From Metellina segmentata (taxonomy: Eukaryota > Arthropoda > Arachnida > Araneae > Tetragnathidae), in contig OX375873.1 in assembly GCA_947359465.1 (NCBI GenBank), positions 94,511,478-94,575,477 on the forward strand: 64,000 bases of DNA, written 5' to 3'. The translations under genes and the position numbers were made by a program. Positions 54,560-64,000 of the stretch are shown here, one piece after another. Each line of letters starts with the position of its first letter. Within the stretch, counting starts at the first letter, position 1. Under the pieces are notes generated by a model. It was not told the DNA's origin. It saw only the letters and a program-made list of their open reading frames with translations, and did not search any database.

Positions 54560-55020
54560 CTCGTATCACGCGAAGCCATCGAGCGGAAATGAACACACAT
54601 ATGTAACACACTCATTTGATAAATCACACCTCTCCAAGCTTTTCACTTAAAACTGACCGCCAGACCACCCACGTTGGCACGGTGGATTAAAAATGAATCT
54701 ATATGTCTCCCTTTTGAGAAGTGTGACTAAATGGCCCCGGATAATGAGCTGGTTATTAACTGGAATACGAGAAATTCTCTCTATAAATCACGCACGTGGA
54801 GTCCCCGTGACGTCACGGCGACCTTTCGATTGTTGCCAGATTACGTTGGGGGTAATGGCGGCAGTTAAAATAGATTGATACAAAGCGTTTGAGGACAAAA
54901 AGTCGGAACGAATGAAGAGAAATGACTGGTTCTGGTTAAATGGGACGGGGCATTGTTTCTGAGAGGGAGAAATGTGCTTCACGCGCGCGATTTAACTAAC
55001 AGGACTCGGACCGACCTACG
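54560..55020. promoter_or_regulatory. GC-richer island with CRE palindrome, candidate enhancer
   Basis: Lies in an AT-rich gene-free region. It contains CACGTG (54794-54799), the perfect 14-base palindrome CCGTGACGTCACGG, GTTATTAACTGG, GGATAATGAGC and GGGGGTAATGGCGG, all resembling transcription-factor sites. Frames across it are short. Function is inferred only from motif density. Confidence 0.3.
54805..54818. promoter_or_regulatory. Perfect 14-bp CRE-containing palindrome
   Basis: CCGTGACGTCACGG equals its own reverse complement and centres on the full CREB/ATF site TGACGTCA, 6 bases after an E-box CACGTG-type site with a short spacer. Binding in vivo is unproven. Confidence 0.45.
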
Positions 55021-55269
55021 AACCTTCTGAGTTATTAAATTCGATGTTCAGTTCCGGTTCGTGAGTTATATCGTACTTGGTCGGAAAGATGCTCCAAATG
55101 GAAAGTAAAATTAAGCCTTTGTGTGAGATAGGTAATGGGATTAAATTACCAGACGTTGAATAGATAAGAAAATTCAAAATGGTTAAAAAAAGACGTCGCC
55201 TATTGATGCTTTCAAAATTGGCTTCCTAGCATGTAAAGTCAATTTACCATTGTGGGTAGGTAGTTTAAT

Positions 55270-55490
55270 TACCGTAGTGCTGGATCAGCACAACGGGCTA
55301 TTGACGACGGTCCAGGATCGAATCCAAAGGCAAAAATTCCAAGAAAACACGTAATTTTGAAACACCGAGATATATTTAATGTGCACCAGCTCCCTTTGTA
55401 CACGATGGTCATTGGTTGGATTCGAACTCGCAACCCTTCGGTTGTTAATAGTTACTCTTCCAACCAGGCTATTGAGGCCTTTGACATTGT
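55270..55490 (-). repeat. SINE copy, type B head
   Basis: Minus strand: head TAGCCTGGTTGGAAGAGTAA and B box GCGAGTTCGAATCCAACC, then ACACGATGG-type sequence read as CCATCGTGTACAAAGGGAGC, then a shortened body and the tail GATCCTGGACCGTCGTCAAT. Part of the body is missing. Confidence 0.65.
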
Positions 55491-55689
55491 GGAAAACAGA
55501 GGATAAGTAATTTAAAAGCAGTTGTATCACATTGATCAGAAAAAGACAACAATTACCCTTGATGCTGTTATATACTAAATTAATTGTATGATAACAAAGG
55601 TTGGTTATGATGTAAGAAATAATCATGAAATCTTGTTAATGTTTATTTCGCTAACGAAAGAAACTCTTTTGTAAATTCTCATTTATTGA

Positions 55690-56100
55690 TAGTTATGTAC
55701 TGTATTTTTCGATTTATATTTTGCAGTGCATATATGTTCGCACGTTGTGTTTAGCATGCTTTATTAGAGTTGATTTTTCTATCTACCAATCTCTTCAAAC
55801 CGCTAGGACATTGTTAAGATTAGAAAAGATTAGAAAACTCATGTGACAGAAGCAAATTTGTCGTTTTTTCACGTCGTCGAATACAACGGAATGTAATATT
55901 TTAGTCAAACCGTAACTGCACTTTTCGATTTATTTGCCTTACAATAACTATTTTTCAGCAAGTCTCTCTCTCTCATGTAGTTTTATTACATTTTAATTTT
56001 CACTGTGCCAATCCCTTCAAATATATGATACTTAAGACATCGTTGAGGGAACTCATAAGTGACAAACGCATAGTTCTAGGTTATTACTTGAGCACTACAC
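55690..56100 (+). repeat. Diverged direct repeat, two units
   Basis: 55690-55880 and 55915-56090 share, in order, TTTTCGATTTAT, a GCA-rich middle, TTTTATTA(C/G)A, CCAATCYCTTCAAA, GACATYGTT and AACTCATRWGTGACA. An old tandem duplication or two copies of an unknown repeat. Confidence 0.45.
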
Positions 56101-58640
56101 AATGTTAATATTATTTTGGGTGAGTTGCAACATTTTTTGTAGTGCGATACAGAAAATGCATAATATTACAGAATAATATTCAAAGCAATGAACGGAACTA
56201 AAATTTGTTCTGAGAAAACAAAATTGATAGTGACGTTCGAAATGCTTCTAGTCGCAATTTGAGAAGATTTAAAACTGTCGAATGTTTAGGAAGTAAACTT
56301 AAACATTTGACTTAAAACGTTTTTCGTAATTTTTTTGTGGGGTGGGGTGGGGGGCTAAGTTCATATTTACTTAATCTGCTTCGTTTCCGTCAGTAAAATA
56401 ATATCTGCTTATTACAACTCATACTCTCCATTTCAAATTCACGGGGTATTTAGTCTATTGTACACACGGAGGTCGTACTCTCAAGATTCCCAAGCAATCT
56501 TGTTCTGTGTTTCTATCCCTCTATTATGTTCCTCAACCCGTCATTTATGGGGAAACACAATATTTTTCGACAACGTTGTCTTGAACCTGGTGCAGATTGA
56601 CCAAATATGACCCTTGCGTCATAAAACAACAAAACAACCAAACAATCCCTTTCAAAACCTTGTTATTCATTTCGTGAGCACGTAAATACTATAAAGGGCT
56701 TTACAAGAGTATGATTGAATGAATTATTTTGTGGCCTTGTACGATCGATTAAAAAAGCAGATTGTTTGGAAGTTTTTAAGAAAATGGAAAATATTTTAAA
56801 AAAAAAACCAGGCAGCTGAGTTTAATTGAGTAAAAATATCGTAATATTTTTACTACTTTTATTAAAATAAATTAGAAATTTTATTTAATGATAGGTATTT
56901 ATTTTTGAGATAAAGCAGGATTGATGGTTTTGTTTTTCAAAATCATTAAATTGGAATTTTTATATTAATTTCAATAAACTAGCAAAATTACAAAACTGAG
57001 TGATAAAGAAATTCAGAAAGCTTAAAGGAAGTAAATTTTACTGAATGATAAGGTGAAAATAAAAAAAAACCAGGAAACAATTGAAGATTATTAAACTATT
57101 TTGACTGTTTCAATTGCATAACTTATAATTTCAATTAATATGAAAATGTCAACAAATGGTTATGAAACAACTCCCCGTTATATAGCAGAAAAATAGAGGT
57201 ATTGTACTTCATTTACTATGAAAAGTTAATGAAGTGCTTAATACAGTACTGCATTGTAAATTGCATATTTTAACTTTAGTAAAGATTTTATTTGCTTATA
57301 TCATTGAAAATTTTTATTATATCTTTTAAGGGCAGAAGTTGGCAATTAGTTACCATAAATGAAAAGAACAAACTTTTCTATGATTCGGCACTAGATGGCA
57401 GCACAACAATTTGGATTGATGAAGTTTGTTGCAACTAGAGTTGCTGAATAAAGGTTTTTTAATTCTATTTTTGAACAAGGATCTGAAAATAAACGATTTG
57501 ACCAACTTAGAAAGACGACATTCAAACCGATTCAGAGTTTCTTTATCCCAAGCCCGAACGTGTATTTTGGAGATGCTCAGCACAGTACGTAGTTGTGTTT
57601 CAAGCATAATATTAGGTAACAAATAGATTTAATGGACGTTTAAAGGTTTTCTTTCCAAGACTTTTTAGGGGATAGTAAAAGCAGAAATAACTTTACAGAA
57701 TCAGTACAATACGTTTTCTGTATATTTGAAACCATATCCAAGGTTTAAAAGACAAAATACGACAGTAATTTTACGGTATAACAATATTTGAAGAATATGG
57801 AAGGAGAGAAAACTTTTTAATTTGCGTTGTTCTAACGATTTCAATATTATTTATCTTTATGAGTGTAGTTAATTTTACTCCTTTTGTGTAAAATCTTTTT
57901 TCCAAGAGCTAGAAATGTAAATCTAAAATACATAAAAAATTTGACGATGTCTGATTCCCTTGACAATTTTAGCATGATAATATAATACGAGGACCTCCGA
58001 CTAGGATAATACCTCACTCTGAAGGAATTCCTCATTTCATCTTCCATTGATCAATAAAATGCTTGAAACATTATACTGATAACGCCACTATGTACCTCCA
58101 ATAGCATCTGAAGTCAAAACTATAATGCAGATACTAGTAGTTGGGACCACACACACACACAACTCTCTTCACTATTCTTTATTTTAAATTTAAAAAGAAT
58201 TGGAATTCTGGTTTTGGTGTTTTATCGCCTAGTTTGGCGATATAATATCTTACGACGAGGTAGTTGTGAATATGGGCATTTCTATAATGGTAACGAAAAT
58301 GGTTGAGCTGCCAAAGCCTATGACTATGCTGTGCGAACCAATCAGATGATGAATCAATGGACGATAGTGGTCTCTCTATCCCGTGAACCAATCAGATGAT
58401 GAATGTTCGTTTCCTCCCGACAGACGAAAGTAGTCAAAGGGTCACCTTACTACTAGTTTTGTTCGAATGATCCTGGGCACATAAAAAGGTCACCATTACT
58501 AATTTTGCTTTTATAGTTCCTATTAGGGGTAACGACCTCTCATACAAAGAGTGCTCCTTAACAAGTAACCACCAGTTCGCCCCTTGTGGTACCGAAGGTC
58601 AAAAAGGTCATTGGTCGAGCAATAAAAATAGGAAGGTGTT
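56101..58640. other. AT-rich stretch without recognised genes
   Basis: No convincing exon. A pair of overlapping antisense frames at 57.35-57.63 kb lacks family features. GAACCAATCAGATGATGAAT occurs twice in tandem at 58336-58404, a short direct repeat about 50 bases apart. Confidence 0.5.
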
Positions 58641-58905
58641 AACTAACGTCACAATGGAGCAACCCTATTTGCGACTTAATCTTGAAGGGAAAGATTCAAG
58701 GATTAACTCCTCGTAATTTGAGTTACGTTCAGATGACGAGTTCAACACCTGAGCCGGCACCTAACTCTCCAAACATTTGATGCCACGACAGATTTAACCT
58801 GCACCTACCCCCGTGTATACGACGGTATTTGGCTGCATCAGGTTTTGCAACATTCCGGTTGCTAATCCGGGGCTCTTCCAACTGGGGAACAACCGCACGC
58901 AACTG
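58640..58905 (-). repeat. SINE copy, type B head, diverged
   Basis: Minus strand: head CCAGTTGGAAGAGCCCCGG with a degraded B box (GGTTGCAAAACC), body GTTTGGAGAGTTAGGTGCC and CATCTGAACGTAACTC, tail GTGACGTTAGTTAACACC. Confidence 0.6.
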
Positions 58906-59149
58906 AAATTAAAATGTTAATTTACCGATGCATGGATAATCCCTCTTGTCAATTCATCAAACAACTGCTAAGAAATTTCCGTAACTGAATAGACAAAGAT
59001 ATAATTTTTTTTCCTAAAATTTTCTTCATTTCGACACTTTTTGAGACTTTTTAGCAAAATTATATGATTATTGTTAGTACTTAATTTGAATACGTGAACA
59101 AAGTTTCAGTTTAACGGTAAATTTATGAAAATCATTGATTGGTTGGTTT

Positions 59150-59300
59150 CACATATCACAAGAGTGAGATCTGGTTAATTTGCTGACCGGGGTTCAAAAT
59201 TACTTGGTGCTGTCGTCGTATTTCTCTTCGGGGGTTGATCCCGGACCATCACCAATAGCCCGTTGTATTGTTCCAGTATGACGTTAATTAAAAATGCCAA
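59150..59300 (+). repeat. SINE 3' half
   Basis: GGGGTTCAAAATTACTTGGT, GGGGGTTGATCCCGGACCAT, AGCCCGTTGTATTGTTCC and GTATGACGTTAATTAAAAAT match the body end and tail of the main SINE. No head. Confidence 0.65.
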
Positions 59301-59489
59301 ATACCTGGTCAATCTGTGCCAAAGAGTGGATTATTCAGTCAAGCAGATGGACAAGTTCACACACAAAGGAAATTTTAATGCAACCAGAGAAGAGAGAAAC
59401 ACATCCAGAAACCTCCTGTACCACCTACAGCTCTCAGGCTGCTAGCACATTGTAAAAAAACCACTGAAACCCATTGGCAGATAGGTAGT

Positions 59490-59800
59490 TAAGTGACACC
59501 GCATTGGAACAGCACAACGGGCTATTGGCGGTCCGAGATCAATTCCCAAGTGTAGATCTGAGGACATCACTTAATTTTGAACCATGGTCAAATGTCGAGG
59601 ACAACATCTGAGCTGGTACTTGGCACCCCACTCTTCAAAACTCAACACTACGCTAATTTGAGGACATTTGAGGCAACGACAGATTTAATGTTCACAGCCC
59701 CCCCTTGTGCATGATGGTCTTTGTCTGAACAGATTTTCGAACTTGCATCCCTCCGATTGCTAATCTGTTACTCTACCAACTGGGTTACCGAGACCCTGAA
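59490..59800 (-). repeat. Near-complete SINE, type B head
   Basis: Minus strand: head GTAACCCAGTTGGTAGAGTA with B box (TGCAAGTTCGAAAATC), then CACAAGGGGGG, TTAAATCTGTCGTTGCC, body GAAGAGTGGGGTGCC and CATTTGACCATGGTTC, and tail GATCTCGGACCGCCAATAGC. The best type B copy. Confidence 0.72.
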
Positions 59801-60984
59801 TTTATTTAGGATATATACGTAAACACATGTTTTGTCATACAAGTACAATAAGTTACAGAGTACTAAAACATCGGATAAAATGTAGATTAGTTGACCAAAT
59901 CTAACAAACACAGGAGTCACAGAAGTATTCAATACCCCATAACCTTGTTTCGCTTTTCTCTCTTAAGGTACCAAACACGAAAAAAATGTCATTTTTACCT
60001 AATATTCCAAAAAAAGTTTTTGATCTTATTTGATAGAATAATTATTAAACTTTCCAAAATATGTGTGATTTTTTTCTCTAAGTTAATTAAATACAGAGAT
60101 ATTGAGATTTTAATCGAGGCAGGAAAACACCAGAAGTGGCCTGTAAAAGACCAAAAACTGTCAAACCTTAAATTTAAAATTTACTTTATTTTGCAAATAT
60201 AATTTTAGAAAGTTTACACAAAGGTTTAAATGGTTTCTCTTTTGGAAATATGAACATTCTAAATGAGAAGTGAAGAACAAAATTGTTTACACAAACAATA
60301 AAAGCAAGAGACGGCACGTGTTCTTTCGATTGTTGTCTAGGGAATGAAGTAGAATAATTATGCTGAGTTTAAAAGTTTTAAAATTATAGCCATTTGTTTA
60401 AAAAATGGGACTGTAAAACTTTCAAAAATCTTATGTACATTTTTCGATCGCTTGTAAATTTTTTGTTTATTTAAATATCCTTTTGATTATAGTTGATTCC
60501 CTAGAAAAATGCATGTAGTTTTTCAAATTGGTTGAATAGATTTTCATGTAAGATGTTTGAAGTTTTTGGCAAATTTCTTTAAAGATTTCATTTGTAATTA
60601 TCCTTTTTACAAAATTATTAATATATATTTTAAATATTTATAGCCCAATGCTATTTTTTAATAACACTAAAAATAAAAGTATCATTAAAATGTTTATATA
60701 CCTCATTTAAAAAAAAAAAGAGTCTCGAACGTGTTCGTATATTTTAATAACCTTTCCAATATTTTCCAATTGAAATCTCAGATATTCCAATGAAAATCTA
60801 TTGAAATTGCTGAAAGTCTTTTCGAAATTAACCTACAGCCCGCTAGCTGCTAAGATTGTGGTAAAAAACGATGAATATCATTCAAAACCCGTCCATACGA
60901 TATTAATCATAATTTGTTCAGAATTGAAGCGTAAACGCATGTTTTCCAGAACAAGTCAAAAAAAGTTGAATCCTAAGGCTTAGG

Positions 60985-61262
60985 GGTCTGCGGCAGCGTA
61001 GTGGGAAGAGCAACAAATTAGCAACCGGAGGATTACGAATTCAAAACTAGGTCCAGTTAAAGACCGTCGCATGCATGGGGATAGGTACATGTTAAATCTG
61101 TCATGGCTTCAATACCCCCCTCATGTAGGCGTGGCGTGGAAGTTTGGAGAGTGGGGTGTAAGTTCAGGTGGTGACTTCGTCATCTGACCGTGGTTCTAAA
61201 TTACGAGGCGTTGAATCTGTAGCCCGTTGTGTTACTCCAGTGCTACGTCACCTATCTACCTA
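60985..61262 (+). repeat. SINE copy, type B head
   Basis: Head GCGGCAGCGTAGTGGGAAG with B-box-like ATTACGAATTCAAAACTAGG, then GTTAAATCTGTCATGGC, body GTTTGGAGAGTGGGGTG and CATCTGACCGTGGTTC, tail AGCCCGTTGTGTTACTCC. The middle of the tail is deleted. Confidence 0.65.
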
Positions 61263-61479
61263 CTTACCCAAAGCATCGGATGAAATATTGACTAGCTGAC
61301 CAAGTCTTATAAATCACTGAAGCAATCAATATCGTACAACCTTGTTTCCCTTTTCTCTCCCAATATTTTCGGAATGAAAGGCACAAAAATTCAATGAAAA
61401 TCAATTAAAACTGCTGGAAGTACTTTCGAAATTTATGAACTGCCCATAAACCAGGGGAAAAAAGTTCACGCACCAATTT

Positions 61480-61930
61480 CCACTCATCTATTTCCCAGCA
61501 GGATTGCCTAATGTGTTCTGGTGTAACATAAGCGGGGGACCTACTTGTCTTGCCACTGGTATTAGATTCGACCCGGCTGACGCTGTGTCCCAAAGACACC
61601 CCATACCATCACGGCTGGCCGGTATAAATCAGCGATTTGACACGCTGTCCACTTACGGCATTGTGCGAGATGTTCTTCGAATAACTGGCAATTTGTCTCT
61701 ACCGTCTCTCCGAGGTATTTCCTGCTTAACCTCTACGCACCAGACGTGTCTGGACACGATAGGGATGAGTTATCGTGCACTTGTCACTAAATCATTTGAT
61801 CTGTTTTTCTACAATACTTACATATAAATAAATGTCCGGCGTGGTGTCGGGATGGAGACATCAGTGTTGAATTATGTTTTGACTCCGGTTCCATTGTTTT
61901 TGTTCCGATTCCTTGCGTGATTGCGACAAA
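61480..61930. other. GC-richer island, unassigned
   Basis: Balanced composition with a plus frame of 107 codons at 61504-61827 (starts MPNVFWCNISGG, contains RFDPADAVSQRHPIPSRLAG) and an antisense frame of 64 codons. No domain recognised. GATTCGACCC is B-box-like but no A box is near. It could be an unknown repeat or a regulatory island. Confidence 0.25.
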
Positions 61931-62169
61931 GGGCATCAGCACGCCATTCAGTATGTCACTGTTGCAAGAAAGGTTTAGGAATCGTTTCTGGGCTCACTTT
62001 CTTTTAAATGTCCGAAGCATTTGTTTGCAGACTCTTCATAATGCAAGCAAATGTCTGAATTTGATCTAGTCTAGCTTTTGCTATCGTTTACGTATAGATC
62101 CAGATGCTTGATAATCTTACTAGAATTATTGTTAGAAGTAGTGGTTTTCAAAGTATCTCATTTCGTGAC

Positions 62170-63157
62170 ACAGTTAGGGTTGACAGCTTTTTCTGAGACA
62201 ATTACGGGACAATTTAGGAGTGTCCTCTCTAGGAATGTCTGGATCTTAAAAGTAATGATCATACCAAATTGATTGACACTTTCCAGGATATGCTTATAAC
62301 GAAATAAAAATATGACATGAAAATATGCTTATAACATGCGATGAAAACTATCTTAAATTGCTTTCTCGTTTCCACAAGTTAAGATTTAAATTGGTTGGTT
62401 TCATTGAGATTTTTAAGGCGCAAAGGCATAGGGTTGTCAACTTTTTCTGAGACAATTCCGGGACATATTGCGATAAACTGAAACATAATACATATGTAAT
62501 TTCACAGTATTCTCCACTGAGAAATCACGCAATATAACATACCTAGTTTTCCAAAGAAATTTTTTCATGTACAAAAAATGTGTAAAAAATAATAATAGTT
62601 ATTTTTATGTTTTTTTAATTTTAATTACTATACGAGCCTGATGGTCCTCTCATATACATGGTAATAGTTATAAATCTACACCTAACCTCTTGTTGCAGTG
62701 AAACTATTAAAAAACAAAAATGGTAATGTTCGTATTTTAAATAGATATTGTTCGTTGTTTAGTTATTTATACAGAACCCAGAGTGTTCCGAATTCTATAT
62801 TAAGAAAATCGAATCTGAAAACTTGTGTGTTCCTCCAGCCCCAATTTTAAAAATAAACTTCAAATACAATATAATAGAATTGAAAAAGGATAACTACTAC
62901 CATTTCTTCACGATGGTCCCGCTCTGAACAAACTGACATATATACTATTTGCATTGGATAGTAATGGGGGAACGGACGTTCAAGGGATGGACACAAAGTC
63001 ATGTGCAATAAAAATAACTATTTTGGAGTGTAGGTGATATTTGTGGTCGATAGCTTTCTCGGAAATTATGGGGCAATTTGACATTCAACCGGGATTCTGG
63101 ACAGCAACATAAATTCCGGGACAATCCCGGCCAATCCGGGATGGTTGGCAAACCTAG
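62170..63157. mobile_element. hAT-like MITE termini, nested or duplicated
   Basis: TTAGGGTTGACAGCTTTTTC then TGAGACAATTACGGGACA (62174) and TAGGGTTGTCAACTTTTTCT then GAGACAATTCCGGGACA (62431) are two left-type ends. The right end, reverse complement from 63157, is TAGGTTTGCCAACCATCCCG then GATTGGCCGGGATTGTCCCGG. The interior is AT-rich and non-coding. The outer element seems truncated or split by the inner one. Confidence 0.55.
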
Positions 63158-64000
63158 ACACAGCCCAGATTTGGTTTGTTGATTTTGGGTTTTATGGTTC
63201 AGGGGGGGGGGAGATATTTGGTCAAGCTGTGCCAAACGCTAAACAACGAGATAAGAAATAAAGCACGACTGTTGGCGATTGTAAAAAATTATGTGAGTAC
63301 AGAGAGAGATCGATTGGGTACCTTATGGTTGTAACGCCGTGCACACCTAAAGATGAGCAGCTGAGGGCAAAATTCTGTGGTACACCAAAACCTATATTAT
63401 AATTCTTACCGATCTTACGAAAATGAAGTATAATTTTTCGATTGATAAAATAGTAATATCTACAATTTTACACACGTCAAAAAAAAACCGCTATACCGGA
63501 TCGCAATTGCACAATTTACATAGCAGAACAAAACGGAAGGTAGCAATCGAAAAGGGTGAATGTTTTCTACAAATATCAATACTTAAAATTTGTCGAAGGG
63601 GCCGTCTTCATATTAAATAGGGCGCTTGCTCCGAAAATTTCAATACGAACCCCCATATTTTATCACAAATTTGGATTCTACACACAATTTCAGGCGGAAG
63701 TTAAAAAACGTCATCAATTTTATTGTATTTTTCACCGATTTGTAAGTGTTTGAAAATTAGATCTCCTAATGTTAAATTGGTGTTTCACGTTTTTTGTTAC
63801 ATTTGCTAAAAACATTAATTTTCCTTGGAAATTGTTTTCCATCCTTTGCTACCCAAAAACCCAAACATAATCTATAAACATTTTAACTATCAAACTAAAT
63901 TTTACTATTTTTTATTTACTATTTTAAATTATGAAATTAATATTCATAAAAATTATGAATAGAAACCTGGGCAAATTTTGTCTCCATGCGATTCAACTGT
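63158..64000. other. Right edge, no recognised gene
   Basis: 63205-63233 (GGGGGGGGGAGATATTTGGTC then AAGCTGTGCCAA) shares ATATTTGGTCAAGCTRTGCC with 8374-8393, so a dispersed repeat reaches into this stretch. Two 65-codon frames after 63423 are AT-driven and show no domain. Confidence 0.4.

Overview
The window is eukaryotic nuclear DNA from an animal: strongly AT-rich, with small exons joined at consensus GT/AG splice sites, long introns and many decayed transposons and tRNA-derived SINEs. Tc1/mariner, hAT, piggyBac-like and pogo-like relics together with a secreted CUB-LDLa-trypsin protein fit an arthropod, most likely a chelicerate such as a spider. The species is an inference; nothing here fixes it. 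No operons, CRISPR arrays or prokaryotic features are present.

Two host genes can be reconstructed exon by exon, with reading frame kept across every junction. The first, on the minus strand (18593 down to 1056), is a TBC1D2/TBC1D2B (Armus-like) Rab GTPase-activating protein: PH domain, linker, coiled coil, then most of the TBC domain over 16 exons (874 codons). Its last 3' exon(s) lie beyond the left edge. The second, on the plus strand (24584 to 40323), is a complete nine-exon gene for a 470-residue secreted serine protease: signal peptide, CUB, LDL-receptor class A, then a trypsin-type domain with intact His-Asp-Ser triad. The genes are divergent, about 6 kb apart, with no sign of functional coupling.

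Introns of both genes carry transposon debris. TBC1D2 holds a SINE with a CAA tail, a hAT-type MITE, a hAT transposase pseudogene and another inverted-repeat MITE. The protease gene holds a piggyBac-like MITE, a Tc1-like pseudogene split by a second inverted-repeat element that contains a 450-bp direct duplication, a second Tc1-like pseudogene, and a hAT element interrupted by a third Tc1-like copy.

From 40.4 kb to the right edge I recognise no host gene. The stretch holds a SINE-tail tandem array, a 1.4-kb direct duplication with an inverted end (42.7-46.5 kb), a long TA microsatellite, a pogo/Tigger-like relic, a hAT copy with a perfect 8-bp target duplication, more SINEs and hAT-like termini. 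A few islands of more balanced base composition (about 49.6-50.4, 51.8-52.3, 54.6-55.0 and 61.5-61.9 kb) could be regulatory elements or unrecognised exons. I found no clearly new biological system; the most notable items are the mixed-head SINE family, the nested composite elements and these islands. All calls come from reading the sequence by eye; no database search was possible.
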